Shown: piece after piece, positions 1 through 9,624 of the stretch
Layout: each line of letters begins with the position of its first letter
How positions within the stretch are numbered: the stretch's first letter is position 1
From: Marinomonas aquimarina
GTDB lineage: Bacteria > Pseudomonadota > Gammaproteobacteria > Pseudomonadales > Marinomonadaceae
Reading direction: 5' to 3'
Assembly: GCF_900089755.1 (NCBI RefSeq)
Contig: NZ_FLOC01000020.1
Coordinates: 1 to 64,000, forward strand
DNA length: 64,000 bases
The notes under the pieces: model-generated
Database searches by the model: none
What the model was told of the DNA's origin: nothing
What the model saw: the letters and a program-made list of their open reading frames with translations, nothing else
Program-made: the position numbers and the translations under genes

Positions 1-349
1 AAGCTTGCTCAAACTCATGAATCACGTCTGACTTTAACTATATTCTTCAACCCTAAGATTAAAGAACGTAAAGCGAATTGACATGGTCACTTGCTTAAGA
101 CTTCAAAGTTTTTGAGAAGTCTCCAGCAAGCGCCCACACAAATTATCTGATTATCTATTTTAAAGAGCGTGACACTGTTTGCTGTGATAGCAATATAGGT
201 CATGGCGACCTGCCGTGTCAGTGGGTGAGTATAATACGCATCAGAATTTTCAACGCAAGCACTTTTTGCATTAATTTTAGAAAAGTGGCATTTATCGCTC
301 AAAAAGCCTATCGCTCGTATTTAAAAGCTGCTTCAGTGAAGCTTGTCGT

Positions 350-443
350 ACTTCCCTCCTACAAAGGGGAGGGAACATGATATATCGCAGTACTGCAAAT
401 CTGAGCTCCTCCCCCTTACCAAGAGGAAGGCTGGGAGGGGGTA
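350..443. repeat. GC-rich intergenic inverted repeat (REP-like)
   Basis: Two purine/pyrimidine-biased hairpin units lie close together. The first has 8-base arms TTCCCTCC and GGAGGGAA around positions 351-374. The second, at about 402-441, is a CCTCCCCC half and a GGGAGGGGG half around a short centre. Similar CTCCTCCCCCTT...GGGAGGGGG elements occur as dispersed intergenic repeats in many proteobacterial genomes. That family assignment is from memory, and the copy number here is unknown. Its position just beyond the accA terminator fits a non-coding dispersed element. Confidence 0.45.
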
Positions 444-453
444 TAAAAACAAA

Positions 454-488
454 AAAAGCCCGCTACTTAAACTAAGCAGCGGGCTTTT
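454..488 (-). terminator. Rho-independent terminator of accA
   Basis: There is a perfect 11-base inverted repeat (arms 454-464 and 478-488, core AGCCCGCT/AGCGGGCT) with a 13-base loop. On the minus strand it is followed by a run of seven T. It begins 25 bases past the accA stop and closes the long minus-strand cluster. The plus strand also ends in TTTT, so it may work in both directions. Confidence 0.9.
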
Positions 489-513
489 AGAGATCTTATC
501 TTACGACGGCTAA

Positions 514-1461
514 TTATAGGCCGTAAGACATTAGACGGTTGTAGCGACGTTCTAGTAGCTCGTCTGTCGTCAACGCTTCTAGACGATCCAGAGCAGCCAA
601 CACATTTTCTTTGTAACGTTCAGCCATTAAAGAGTGACTGGTGTGTGCACCACCAAGCGGCTCTTCGATGATGTTATCAACAAAGCCAAGCTCTTGTAGG
701 CGGTCGGCGGTGATACCCATGGCTTTCGCTGCATCAGAAGCACGTTCCGCACTCTTCCAAAGGATCGATGCACAACCTTCTGGAGAAATTACTGAGTAAG
801 TGCCGTATTGCAACATCATTAGCTCATCACACACACCGATAGCGAGTGCACCACCAGAACCACCCTCACCAATTACGGTTGAGATGATTGGTGTTTTTAG
901 ACGAGACATAACCGCTAAGTTGTAAGCGATCGCTTCACTTTGGCCTCGCTCTTCCGCACCGATACCAGGGTAGGCTCCAGGTGTGTCGATTAGTGTCACG
1001 ATTGGCATATTGAATCGTTCAGCGGTTTCCATTAAGCGTAACGCTTTACGGTAGCCTTCTGGACGCGGCATACCAAAGTTACGCATCACTTTCTCTTTAA
1101 CTTCACGGCCTTTTTGGTGACCAATGACCATCACTGGACGACCATCAAGACGCGCTACACCACCGACAATCGCACGGTCGTCTGCGTAATGACGGTCGCC
1201 GTGCATTTCTTCAAAATCAGTGAAGACATGTTTAATGTAGTCCAGTGTGTAAGGGCGCTTAGGGTGACGTGCCAACTGAGATACTTCCCACGCACCTAGA
1301 TTGCTGAATAGGCTTTGCGTTAGAGTGATCTTTTTATCTTCTAGTCGGCTGATCTCTTCACTGATGTTCAGATCATTATCATTACCAACAAGACGTAACT
1401 CTTCAATTTTTTGTTCGAGCTCAGCAATTGGCTGCTCAAAAGGTAAGTAATCTAGATTCAT
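514..1461 (-). CDS. accA: Acetyl-CoA carboxylase carboxyltransferase subunit alpha
   Basis: The product is 315 residues, close to the usual 319. It is the alpha half of the carboxyltransferase that moves CO2 from carboxybiotin to acetyl-CoA, giving malonyl-CoA for fatty acid synthesis; it works as alpha2beta2 with AccD in the cytoplasm. Visible features are an N-terminal helical segment ([19 protein letters not shown]), the crotonase-like core with [16 protein letters not shown] near residues 158-172, and the glycine-rich [12 protein letters not shown] near 198-209, which forms an oxyanion region. The start is ATG. It is the last gene of the block, 112 bases after dnaE, as in many gammaproteobacteria, and is followed by a strong terminator. 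No accB, accC or accD is in the window. Confidence 0.98.
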   Translation of the reverse strand: MNLDYLPFEQPIAELEQKIEELRLVGNDNDLNISEEISRLEDKKITLTQSLFSNLGAWEVSQLARHPKRPYTLDYIKHVFTDFEEMHGDRHYADDRAIVGGVARLDGRPVMVIGHQKGREVKEKVMRNFGMPRPEGYRKALRLMETAERFNMPIVTLIDTPGAYPGIGAEERGQSEAIAYNLAVMSRLKTPIISTVIGEGGSGGALAIGVCDELMMLQYGTYSVISPEGCASILWKSAERASDAAKAMGITADRLQELGFVDNIIEEPLGGAHTSHSLMAERYKENVLAALDRLEALTTDELLERRYNRLMSYGL

Positions 1462-1573
1462 TTTTTACACGCTGCTATTTAGTTGCCTAATATTCTACAG
1501 AAAGTTCTAGCTTCGAACATCCTATCGCGCCGTTCCGTTGACGATACGCGAGTGAAAGAATGATAAAATGGCG

Positions 1574-4500
1574 CTAAGTATACACTAACTGCACCTTTTG
1601 TTTACCGTATTGTTTTTCAAGTTCGTGAATTAATTCGTCATCGGGGCGAATTTTCCACTGCGGTCCCAATTTGACATCACCAATGGCTTGGTTTGTTTCA
1701 AAACCGATCACCACATCACAGCCATCGCCGCGGTATGGGGCAATAAAGCCTGCTAAGGCGTCAATGTTCTGTTGTGTGACCTCTTCCTCAAGCCAGTCGA
1801 TGCGCAGGGCTTCCACATAACGAATGCGCGCCGTGGCCATATCTAATACGTTTCGCGCCGCTACCTTTTGACCACCGCGGAACTCATCAATACTGATTTC
1901 ACCCTCGACCACCACCACCTGATCTTTGACCAAGTATTGTTTCACACTCTCGAAAGTATCTGGGAATACCGCCACTTCGATTCGTGCCGAGCGATCGTCC
2001 AAGGTAACAAAGGCAATATTACCGCCACGCTTACTCTTAGTAATACGCATCTCAACGATCAACCCCGCCATCACTTGGGTGTCACGTTTCGGCTGCAAAT
2101 CAACAATGCGCTGACGCGCAAAACGGCGAATTTCTTTTTCGTAGTCGTCGATCGGGTGACCCGTTACATACAGGCCTAAGGTATCTTTTTCCCCATCCAA
2201 ACGCTTACGGCCATGCCACTCAGGCTCAATCCCAATTTCATCGTAGGCATTTTCAGTGGATTCCTCCACCGCAATACCAAACAAATCCATCATCCCCGCA
2301 TCTTGGTTCTTGGCATTTTGATCGGCACGTTTTAACGCTTCATCGATGCTGGCAAACAAGGTCGCTCGGTTAGGCCCGATGGTATCAAACGCACCCGAGC
2401 GCACCAATGCTTCCATCACACGTTTATTGACCTTACGACCAACACGCTCACAGAAGTCAAAGATATGCTTAAACGGACCCTCTTTACGGGCTTCAACAAT
2501 GGCTTCGATAGGACCTTCCCCTACCCCTTTGATCGCTCCAAGTCCGTATACAATGGCGCCTTTCAGATTCACGGCGAACTTGTACACCGACTCGTTCACG
2601 TTCGGCAGGTCGACCACCAAATTCATGGCGCGACACTCTTCCACGAAGATAACGATCTTATCCGTGTTCTGCATATCGGCAGACAATACCGCCGCCATAA
2701 ATGGCGCTGGATAGTGGTGCTTCAACCATGCAGTTTGGTAGGACACCAAGGCATAGGCTGCCGAGTGGGATTTGTTAAAGCCGTAACCCGCGAACTTCTC
2801 CATCAGGTCGAAGATGTTACCAGCCAGGTCTTTATCGATGTTGTTCTTCGCTGCACCTTCCATAAAGATTAAGCGCTGCTCTTGCATAACCTCAGGCTTT
2901 TTCTTGCCCATGGCACGACGTAGCAAGTCGGCGCCACCTAAGGAGAATTTCGCCAATACCTGAGCGATCTGCATTACCTGCTCTTGGTACAAGATGATGC
3001 CGTAGGTCGGCTCCAACACAGGGATCAAGTCTTCGTGCTGGTAATCTGGGTGCGGGAAAGCCAGTTCAGCACGACCGTGCTTACGGTTAATAAAGTCATC
3101 CACCATGCCCGAACCAAGCGGACCAGGACGGTAAAGTGCTACCAAGGCGATGATGTCCTCAAAGCGTGATGGCAACAGCTTCTTGATCAACTCTTTCATA
3201 CCACGGGATTCCAGCTGGAACACCGCAGTGGTTTCGGCACGCTGCAATAAGTCGTAGGTGGCTTTGTCCTCCAAATCAATCAAAGCGATGTCTAACGGCT
3301 CTTTGCCTTCACGGGCGTGCAGATCATTAATGGTTTTCAGCGCCCAGTCGACCACCGTTAGGGTTTTTAAACCCAAGAAGTCAAACTTCACTAGGCCTGC
3401 TTCTTCCACATCGTTCTTATCGTATTGGGTCACGAGGCCGGTGCCGTCTTCTTCACAGTACAATGGTGCAAAGTCGGTCAATTTCGTCGGTGCAATCACC
3501 ACACCACCGGCGTGCTTACCGAAGTTACGAACCGTTCCCTCTAAAGAGAACGCCATTTCCATAATTTCAGCAGCAGCCTCGTCCCCTTCAATGAATTCCA
3601 CTAAGGCTGGCTCGACTTCCAGTGCTTTTTTCAGTGTCATGCCAATTTCAAACGGAATCAGCTTAGACAACTTATCTCCAAGACTGTAAGACTTGCCTTG
3701 GACACGAGCCACGTCTCGCACAACCGCTTTGGCGGCCATCTGACCAAAGGTAATGATCTGAGATACCGCATTACGGCCATAACGCTGAGCGACGTAATCG
3801 ATTACTCGGTCACGGTTATCCATGCAGAAGTCGATATCAAAGTCGGGCATGGAGACACGTTCTGGGTTCAAGAAACGTTCGAACAGCAAGTCGTATTCAA
3901 GTGGATCAAGGTCGGTAATTTTGAGTGCGTAAGCCACCAATGAACCGGCACCGGAGCCCCGCCCAGGGCCGACCGGAATATCGTTATCTTTGGACCACTG
4001 AATAAAGTCCATTACGATCAGGAAGTAACCAGGGAATCCCATCTGATTGATGATATCGAGCTCAAAATTCAGACGATCAATGTACTCTTGACGACGCGCC
4101 TCAATACGTTCGCCATATTTTTTCACCAAGAGATCAAATCGCTCTTCCAGACCTTCATGGGAAATCTGGCGAAAATAGTCTTCCATGGTCATGCCTTCTG
4201 GCACAGGGAAGTCTGGTAAGAAATATGTACCTAGCAGGACATCGACATTACAACGCTTAGCAATCTCAACCGTATTTTCAATCGCTTCAGGTAGGTCCGA
4301 GAACAACTCTTCCATTTCTTCGGAAGACTTAAAATATTGCTCTTCGCTATATTTGTGTTCACGACGCGGGTCTTCTAGTGTGACGCCATCGTAGATACAC
4401 ACGCGTGCTTCATGCGCCTCAAAGTCCCCACGGTTAATAAAACGTACATCGTTAGTCGCGACCACCGGACAGTCAAACTCGGCCGCTAACGGCACCATCG

Positions 4501-5044
4501 CATGAATGTAATCTTCTTCGCCTGGACGCAGAGTACGCACGACTTCAGCGTAATAGCGATCGGGGAACGTATCCATCCAACGCTGTAAGTAATCACGCGC
4601 CTCCGCATCATGCCCTTTCGCCAGCAATACCCCTACATCGCCATTGACGCCACCAGACAGTGCAATCACATCTTCATTATGCTGCGCGACCCACTCTCGC
4701 TTGATAATAGGGCGGCCTTCTACTTGACCTAGTTGGTAGCCTTTGGAGATCACTTCAATGATGTTCTTGTAGCCTTTATTCGACATGGCCAACAAGGTCA
4801 TGCGCGTGCGCTGCTCCAATAAGCCCTCTGCCTCCAAGATGATGTCGGCGCCACAGATAGGCTTAATACCTTTGTCCATGGCCCCTGTGTAGAAGCGAAC
4901 GAAACCGCACAGGTTGTTCTCATCGGACATGGCCACGGCAGGCATTTGCATTTTATCTGCCTGCGCCACCAACCCTTTGACTTTTACCAAGCCATCAACC
5001 AGAGAAAACTCGGTGTGCACTCTAAGGTGAATAAAGGACGACAT
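1574..5044 (-). CDS. dnaE: DNA polymerase III alpha subunit
   Basis: At 1156 residues this is a full-length replicative polymerase catalytic subunit (E. coli 1160). The N-terminal PHP domain begins with FIHLRVHTEFSLVDG. The C-family polymerase core carries the catalytic acidic motif PDFDIDF near residues 399-405 and the GPGRGSGAGSLVAYAL segment just before it. A helix-hairpin-helix region follows, then an OB-fold (TQVMAGLIVEMRITKSKRG, about residue 990 on). It partners with the proofreading subunit DnaQ and the beta clamp. It starts with ATG four bases downstream of rnhB, so the two are surely co-transcribed. All core motifs look intact. Confidence 0.98.
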   Translation of the reverse strand: MSSFIHLRVHTEFSLVDGLVKVKGLVAQADKMQMPAVAMSDENNLCGFVRFYTGAMDKGIKPICGADIILEAEGLLEQRTRMTLLAMSNKGYKNIIEVISKGYQLGQVEGRPIIKREWVAQHNEDVIALSGGVNGDVGVLLAKGHDAEARDYLQRWMDTFPDRYYAEVVRTLRPGEEDYIHAMVPLAAEFDCPVVATNDVRFINRGDFEAHEARVCIYDGVTLEDPRREHKYSEEQYFKSSEEMEELFSDLPEAIENTVEIAKRCNVDVLLGTYFLPDFPVPEGMTMEDYFRQISHEGLEERFDLLVKKYGERIEARRQEYIDRLNFELDIINQMGFPGYFLIVMDFIQWSKDNDIPVGPGRGSGAGSLVAYALKITDLDPLEYDLLFERFLNPERVSMPDFDIDFCMDNRDRVIDYVAQRYGRNAVSQIITFGQMAAKAVVRDVARVQGKSYSLGDKLSKLIPFEIGMTLKKALEVEPALVEFIEGDEAAAEIMEMAFSLEGTVRNFGKHAGGVVIAPTKLTDFAPLYCEEDGTGLVTQYDKNDVEEAGLVKFDFLGLKTLTVVDWALKTINDLHAREGKEPLDIALIDLEDKATYDLLQRAETTAVFQLESRGMKELIKKLLPSRFEDIIALVALYRPGPLGSGMVDDFINRKHGRAELAFPHPDYQHEDLIPVLEPTYGIILYQEQVMQIAQVLAKFSLGGADLLRRAMGKKKPEVMQEQRLIFMEGAAKNNIDKDLAGNIFDLMEKFAGYGFNKSHSAAYALVSYQTAWLKHHYPAPFMAAVLSADMQNTDKIVIFVEECRAMNLVVDLPNVNESVYKFAVNLKGAIVYGLGAIKGVGEGPIEAIVEARKEGPFKHIFDFCERVGRKVNKRVMEALVRSGAFDTIGPNRATLFASIDEALKRADQNAKNQDAGMMDLFGIAVEESTENAYDEIGIEPEWHGRKRLDGEKDTLGLYVTGHPIDDYEKEIRRFARQRIVDLQPKRDTQVMAGLIVEMRITKSKRGGNIAFVTLDDRSARIEVAVFPDTFESVKQYLVKDQVVVVEGEISIDEFRGGQKVAARNVLDMATARIRYVEALRIDWLEEEVTQQNIDALAGFIAPYRGDGCDVVIGFETNQAIGDVKLGPQWKIRPDDELIHELEKQYGKQKVQLVYT

Positions 5045-5048
5045 GGGC

Positions 5049-5657
5049 TTAACCTTCTAAGATTCGTTTTACTGGGCCAAAGCTACGGCGATGAATATCA
5101 CATACACCATGCTCTTGAATCGCTGCCAAATGGACGGCGGTTGGATAACCTTTATGCTTTGCAAAACCGTACTCTGGATATTGGGCATCCAGCGCTACAA
5201 TTTCACGATCTCGGGTCACTTTTGCCAAGATGGACGCGGCCGCAATCGCCGCATGACGCGCATCCCCTTTTACGACCGCTTCCGCCGGGCAAGGCAGCTC
5301 CTTGGGCACACGATTGCCATCAATCAAAGCATGTTCCGCTGCCGTTGGCAGCGCATCAATGGCACGCTTCATGGCCAGCATGCTGGCATGAAGGATATTG
5401 ATTTCATCGATTTCCGCCACTGAGGCGCGCGCGATACTAAACGCTAACGCTTTTGCTTGGATCTCGTCAAACAAAGCTTCACGCTTTTTCTCTGACAGCT
5501 TCTTCGAGTCATTCAATCCCACTATCGGATGGTTTGGGTCGAGAATCACCGCGGCAGCTACCACATCACCCGCCAGAGGGCCGCGGCCAGCTTCATCTGC
5601 TCCCGCCACTAATACTCCGCTGTATTGCTGACTGACAAACGGCTCTAAATCAGCCAT
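5049..5657 (-). CDS. rnhB: Ribonuclease HII
   Basis: It cuts RNA in RNA-DNA hybrids and removes misincorporated ribonucleotides. I take the start as the ATG at 5657 (202 residues, beginning MADLEPF). This gives a good AGGAG site about seven bases upstream and the family's usual length; the open frame continues 15 codons upstream without reason. Catalytic acidic residues are visible in [13 protein letters not shown] (Asp21, Glu22), in LIDGNR and in [16 protein letters not shown]. The gene overlaps the lpxB stop by eight bases and is followed four bases later by dnaE, the conserved lpxB-rnhB-dnaE order. Confidence 0.96.
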   Translation of the reverse strand: MADLEPFVSQQYSGVLVAGADEAGRGPLAGDVVAAAVILDPNHPIVGLNDSKKLSEKKREALFDEIQAKALAFSIARASVAEIDEINILHASMLAMKRAIDALPTAAEHALIDGNRVPKELPCPAEAVVKGDARHAAIAAASILAKVTRDREIVALDAQYPEYGFAKHKGYPTAVHLAAIQEHGVCDIHRRSFGPVKRILEG

Positions 5658-6786
5658 TACGAATCTCCTGAGCAATCGCACGTGCCGCCGCTTCACCGGC
5701 ATTTTTACGTAGCATTTCGTGCAGATCTAAGAACGTCTTTTGTCTCTCTTTATCTTGTTCGTAATCGCGCCACTCACTTACCAAGGCATTCGCCAGTTTC
5801 ACTGGAGTCGCCTCATCTTGAAGCAGCTCTGGGACCAAGCGTTTTTGCGCCAACAGGTTAGGCAGCGACACATACGGTACCTTGATCATGCGTTTCATAA
5901 TGGCAAAGGTCAGCTTAGTAAAACGATACGCGACCACCATGGGGCGTTTCACCAACATCGCTTCCAATGCCGCGGTACCAGACGCCAACAAAATGGCTTC
6001 ACCAGCCGCCATCACATCACGCGATTTCCCGTCGACAACCGTCGCTGAAACACCAATGTCACGCAGAATGGCTTCGATTTGCAGGCGACGCTCAGCATTG
6101 GCCGCCGGAATGACAAACTTTGCGGTTGTCACTTGCTGCTGAATGACTTTCATGGTCTCAGCAAACACTGGCATCAAGCGACTGACTTCACCGCCACGGG
6201 AACCTGGCAAAATGGCAAACCAGTCCTCATTTAGAGACAAGCCTAAACGCTCACGAGCAGCGGACTTATCACTGCTAAGCGGCACTTCATCGGCCAAGGT
6301 ATGACCAACGCATACCGCAGGCACTTCATGCTCCTGATAGATTTCCAGCTCAAATGGAAACAGGGTGAGCATTAAATCAACAGATTGCTTGATTTTAAAA
6401 ATACGTTTTTGACGCCATGCCCAAACTGAGGGGCTTACATAATGGATGGTCTTCAGACCTTTCTGGCGAAGTTTACGCGCCAAAGGCAAGTTAAAATCTG
6501 GCGAGTCGATACCAATAAAGGCCGTGACTTCATGCTCAAGACAGTGGTTCATCATCGCCTTTCGAATGCCCAGCAGCTCACGTAAACGGCCCAGTACCTC
6601 AACCAACCCCATGACCGACAAGCGCTCCATAGGGAACAGACTGTGAAAGCCCTTTTCAATCATCATTGGGCCACCAATGCCTTCAAAAATGGCATCAGGG
6701 AAGCGTAGCTTTAAATGCTCAATTAAGTTCGCCCCCAAGATATCACCAGAGGCTTCGCCCGCCACAATCACAAATCTTTTTTGCAT
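5650..6786 (-). CDS. lpxB: Lipid-A-disaccharide synthase
   Basis: The 378-residue glycosyltransferase (GT19) joins UDP-2,3-diacylglucosamine and lipid X to form the beta-1,6-linked lipid A disaccharide at the inner membrane surface. The N-terminus [18 protein letters not shown] is the family signature. [11 protein letters not shown] near residues 120-130 and the sugar-nucleotide region [13 protein letters not shown] near 192-204 are also typical, as is [13 protein letters not shown]. The length matches the usual 380. It follows lpxA after a gap of 65 bases that holds a terminator-like hairpin, and its stop overlaps rnhB. Confidence 0.97.
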   Translation of the reverse strand: MQKRFVIVAGEASGDILGANLIEHLKLRFPDAIFEGIGGPMMIEKGFHSLFPMERLSVMGLVEVLGRLRELLGIRKAMMNHCLEHEVTAFIGIDSPDFNLPLARKLRQKGLKTIHYVSPSVWAWRQKRIFKIKQSVDLMLTLFPFELEIYQEHEVPAVCVGHTLADEVPLSSDKSAARERLGLSLNEDWFAILPGSRGGEVSRLMPVFAETMKVIQQQVTTAKFVIPAANAERRLQIEAILRDIGVSATVVDGKSRDVMAAGEAILLASGTAALEAMLVKRPMVVAYRFTKLTFAIMKRMIKVPYVSLPNLLAQKRLVPELLQDEATPVKLANALVSEWRDYEQDKERQKTFLDLHEMLRKNAGEAAARAIAQEIRNG

Positions 6787-6803
6787 AATCTACTTTTACC
6801 TTC

Positions 6804-6832
6804 ATAAAAAAACCCCGACGAGATCGGGGTTT
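6804..6832 (-). terminator. Hairpin terminator or attenuator between lpxA and lpxB
   Basis: Nine-base perfect arms (6810-6818 and 6824-6832, AAACCCCGA/TCGGGGTTT) enclose a five-base loop. On the minus strand the stem runs into a stretch of at least six T. This is a textbook rho-independent terminator, placed inside an otherwise continuous lpx block. It should lower lpxB-rnhB-dnaE-accA expression relative to lpxA, or isolate a second promoter. Confidence 0.85.
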
Positions 6833-6851
6833 CTTTTGAGCCAGTCATCCG

Positions 6852-7628
6852 TTATCGGACAATGCCTCGATTAGACTGACGAATGGAGAGGACAAAATCA
6901 GCCACTTCTTGAATGCGGTACATGTCACTCGCTTCAATCTCACTCAAAGCCTGCTCAAGGGGCATACCTTTGATGTATACCATCTTGTAGGCAGAGCGAA
7001 GTGCTTTAATGACCTCGGCAGGCGTGCCACGTCGACGCATGCCCTCAAAATTCATACCGTGCGCCTTCGCAGGATCGCCCGACACCATAACATAGCGCGG
7101 CACGTCCTTAGTGACCATAGAGCCCATGCCACACATACTGTAAGAGTTCACTTGGCAAAATTGATGGATACCTGTGTAACCACCTAAAATAACCGAATCC
7201 CCTACCGTGACATGCCCAGCTAAGGCCGCATAGTTCGCTAAGATATTATTATCGCCAACCATACAGTCATGGCCGACGTGCGTGCTGGCCATGAACAAAT
7301 TGCCATGTCCAATTTGAGTGACACCTTGATCCTGAACGGTTCCACGGTGAATGGTTGAATTCTCTCGAATGACATTTCGATCACCAATGATCAAACGTGT
7401 CGGCTCACCCTTGTATTTCTTGTCTTGGTTTACTTCACCAACGGAAGCAAACTGATAAATCTCATTGTTCTGACCAATGGTCGTATGACCATTGACCACA
7501 ACATGGGACTTCAACACAGTACCAGCACCGATTTGCACGTCAGGTCCGACGATACAAAACGGGCCGATTTCAACATCACTGTCTAGTTCAGCTTTTGGAT
7601 CAACTATCGCAGTTGGATGTATCAACAC
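6852..7628 (-). CDS. lpxA: UDP-N-acetylglucosamine acyltransferase
   Basis: This catalyses the first step of lipid A synthesis: transfer of a 3-hydroxyacyl chain from acyl carrier protein to the 3-OH of UDP-GlcNAc. The 258-residue product is a left-handed beta helix built from hexapeptide repeats (IGPFCIVGPDVQIGAGTVL and many more over residues 1-190). The HVGHDCMVGDN segment holds the catalytic histidine near residue 121. A helical C-terminal domain follows. The start is GTG at 7628, directly abutting the fabZ stop; a TTG codon next to it is a less likely alternative. It lies downstream of lpxD and fabZ as in most gammaproteobacteria. Confidence 0.97.
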   Translation of the reverse strand: MLIHPTAIVDPKAELDSDVEIGPFCIVGPDVQIGAGTVLKSHVVVNGHTTIGQNNEIYQFASVGEVNQDKKYKGEPTRLIIGDRNVIRENSTIHRGTVQDQGVTQIGHGNLFMASTHVGHDCMVGDNNILANYAALAGHVTVGDSVILGGYTGIHQFCQVNSYSMCGMGSMVTKDVPRYVMVSGDPAKAHGMNFEGMRRRGTPAEVIKALRSAYKMVYIKGMPLEQALSEIEASDMYRIQEVADFVLSIRQSNRGIVR

Positions 7629-8066
7629 TTATAGCTTCCTGTCAGCACATAGAATTGTAGAAGAACAAACAAGCTCACCTTCAACCGTCGCTTTCACTTC
7701 AAATTTCCAAATACCACGACGTTCGGTCAGGATTTTGGCTTCAAGTTGAAGGCGATCACCAGGCACTACAGGGCGCTTGAAACGTGTATTATCAGCACCT
7801 ACAAAGTAGTAGATTGAGCCATCTTGTGGGGTTTTGTCCATGGTTTTAAAACCAAGGATGCCTGCCGCTTGAGCCATTGCTTCGATAATCAAAACACCAG
7901 GCATTACTGGATGATCTGGGAAGTGACCGTTAAAGAACGGTTCATTTACCGTCACGTTTTTGTACGCTACAACTGATTCCCCAGGAGTCAATTCAACTAC
8001 ACGATCCACCAATAAGAACGGGTAGCGGTGGGGTAAGTAACGGCGAATTTCATTCACATCCATCAT
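7629..8066 (-). CDS. fabZ: 3-hydroxyacyl-ACP dehydratase FabZ
   Basis: The 145-residue hot-dog-fold enzyme dehydrates 3-hydroxyacyl-ACP in fatty acid elongation, competing with LpxA for the same kind of substrate. The active-site histidine lies in [12 protein letters not shown] (His48), and the catalytic glutamate is Glu62 in [10 protein letters not shown]. The N-terminal [13 protein letters not shown] is typical. The first or second methionine could be the start; both fit. It lies seven bases after lpxD and touches lpxA, so the three are one transcription unit. Confidence 0.97.
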   Translation of the reverse strand: MMDVNEIRRYLPHRYPFLLVDRVVELTPGESVVAYKNVTVNEPFFNGHFPDHPVMPGVLIIEAMAQAAGILGFKTMDKTPQDGSIYYFVGADNTRFKRPVVPGDRLQLEAKILTERRGIWKFEVKATVEGELVCSSTILCADRKL

Positions 8067-8073
8067 TTATGCA

Positions 8074-9108
8074 TTAACCTTTTGTTAAAAGCGTTTTAAC
8101 TTGTTTTTCCAATTTAGAGATTTGCGCAGCCATGTTTTCAATACGACGCAAGCGAGCGGCCGATTTGCGCCACTTTTGCGTTGAATCCAAAGCTGTTCCA
8201 GAAGAGTACGACCCTGGGCTATCGATTGAGCGAGTCACCAAGCTCATCGCCGTAATATGAACATTGTCCACTAAGGTAATATGTCCCGCTAAGCCTGCAC
8301 CTCCGGCAATCGTGCAGTTTTTGCCAACCACAGTACTACCTGCGATGCCCACACAACCTGCAATCGCGCTATTATCACCGATTACGACGTTGTGAGCAAT
8401 TTGTACGAGGTTATCAATTTTCACCCCATTGCCAATCACTGTGTCTTCAATCGCGCCACAGTCCACCGTCGTGTTCGCGCCGATTTCTACATCATCACCA
8501 ATCAGCACACTGCCCAACTGATGAATTTTAATCCATTCACCGTTATGAGGCGCAAAACCAAAGCCATCTGCGCCAATGACAGTCCCACTGTGAACAATAC
8601 AACGTGCGCCAAGTTTTACTTTCTCATAAAGCGTCACATTGGCCGCCAAACGTGTCTGTTCACCCAAAGAGACACCTTCTCCTAAGACACAACCTGGCCC
8701 CAGCTGGCAACCCGCAGCAATGCGAACATTTGCGCCAACGGTCACATTCGGACCTATGGTGACATTATCTGCCAACTCAGCACTGTCATGAATAATAGCA
8801 GAAGGGTGAATACTGTCTTGCCAACCGCATTCAGCGGCGGTAAACAGACGTGTGACTTGAGCAAAAGCAAGGTAGGGGTTGCGCACAATAATCGCGTTGC
8901 GCACCGATTCAGCGTCTTTCACGTCGCGCAACAAGACCGCCCCAGCTTCACAGCGAGACAGCTTATCGGCATATTTAGGATTCGACAGAAAACTCAGTTG
9001 GCCTGCTTCAGCGTGATCTAAAGTACCGAGTGCGGAAACACAATAATCTGGATCACCAAATAATTCGCCGCCAACGTGGGCGGCGATCTCTGAAAGGGTA
9101 TACCCCAT
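8074..9108 (-). CDS. lpxD: UDP-3-O-acylglucosamine N-acyltransferase
   Basis: LpxD adds the second 3-hydroxyacyl chain, to the 2-amino group of UDP-3-O-acylglucosamine, in lipid A synthesis. The 344 residues match the family (E. coli 341). An N-terminal uridine-binding domain ([19 protein letters not shown] through about 100) is followed by a long left-handed beta helix of hexapeptide repeats. [11 protein letters not shown] near residue 238 holds the catalytic histidine. The C-terminal helix ([18 protein letters not shown]) is the ACP-binding tail. It lies three bases after skp. Confidence 0.97.
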   Translation of the reverse strand: MGYTLSEIAAHVGGELFGDPDYCVSALGTLDHAEAGQLSFLSNPKYADKLSRCEAGAVLLRDVKDAESVRNAIIVRNPYLAFAQVTRLFTAAECGWQDSIHPSAIIHDSAELADNVTIGPNVTVGANVRIAAGCQLGPGCVLGEGVSLGEQTRLAANVTLYEKVKLGARCIVHSGTVIGADGFGFAPHNGEWIKIHQLGSVLIGDDVEIGANTTVDCGAIEDTVIGNGVKIDNLVQIAHNVVIGDNSAIAGCVGIAGSTVVGKNCTIAGGAGLAGHITLVDNVHITAMSLVTRSIDSPGSYSSGTALDSTQKWRKSAARLRRIENMAAQISKLEKQVKTLLTKG

Positions 9109-9111
9109 CCA

Positions 9112-9606
9112 CTATTTCTCTTTATTCAATTTTTCGATCAGCTCTGCTGTGATATCAACAGATTCATTGGTGTAGATAGCGGCTTGACGAGAAATCACGG
9201 CGTCTAGGTTGCGCTCATCAATCAGCTCTTTCAGTGCGGCTTCACCCATAGGTGTCAGGTTCTGAATCAACTGCTGCTCCATTTGCTGAGCCTGTTGCTG
9301 CATCGCCGCCACCATCTGACGTAACTGAGCTTGTTTCTTGTTGACCTCAGCACGACGCTCCGCTAATTGGTCAGCAGACAAGGTAAGCTCATCACGCTTA
9401 AGGCTTTCGACCATATCTTTCAGAGTACGATTTTCTTGATCCAAACGTGCTTTCATTTGATCAACTTGCTGTCTCGGCGCTTGCGCAGCTTCTTGCCCAG
9501 CATCACTTTGCAGAAGCGCAGCACGGAAATCCAGTACCGCAATTTCAGATGCCATCGTATGGGCGCTTAACAAGGCGACAAACGCCATACTCAGTAGTTT
9601 TTTCAT
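9112..9606 (-). CDS. skp: Periplasmic chaperone Skp/OmpH family
   Basis: Skp holds unfolded outer-membrane proteins in the periplasm on their way to BamA. I choose the ATG at 9606 (164 residues, MKKLLSMAFV); an in-frame TTG two codons upstream is poorer. AAGGA lies about nine bases upstream. A signal peptide ends near HTMASE. The mature part is mostly charged helix with a Gln-rich tentacle-like coiled coil (residues about 40-115: ELTLSADQLAERRAE, QMVAAMQQQAQQMEQQL), as expected for the trimeric jellyfish fold. The gene follows bamA by 18 bases. Confidence 0.93.
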   Translation of the reverse strand: MKKLLSMAFVALLSAHTMASEIAVLDFRAALLQSDAGQEAAQAPRQQVDQMKARLDQENRTLKDMVESLKRDELTLSADQLAERRAEVNKKQAQLRQMVAAMQQQAQQMEQQLIQNLTPMGEAALKELIDERNLDAVISRQAAIYTNESVDITAELIEKLNKEK

Positions 9607-9624
9607 GTTCAATCCTTACCTCTG

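Larger units (their letters stand above)
1..513. other. Intergenic region without a convincing gene
   Basis: This AT-richer stretch lies downstream of accA. The only open frame of note (minus strand, 87-302, 71 codons) has no recognisable family, no clear ribosome-binding site and an unremarkable composition, so I do not call it. The right half holds a GC-rich repeat (about 350-443) and the accA terminator (454-488), both listed separately. The left edge of the window may cut a gene that lies outside. Confidence 0.5.

Noticed and set aside
87-302. 71-codon open frame on the minus strand
   Set aside because: No family, no ribosome-binding site, AT-rich non-coding surroundings and no partner gene.
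2465-2872. 135-codon frame opposite dnaE
   Set aside because: Shadow of the dnaE reading frame, with no start signal of its own.
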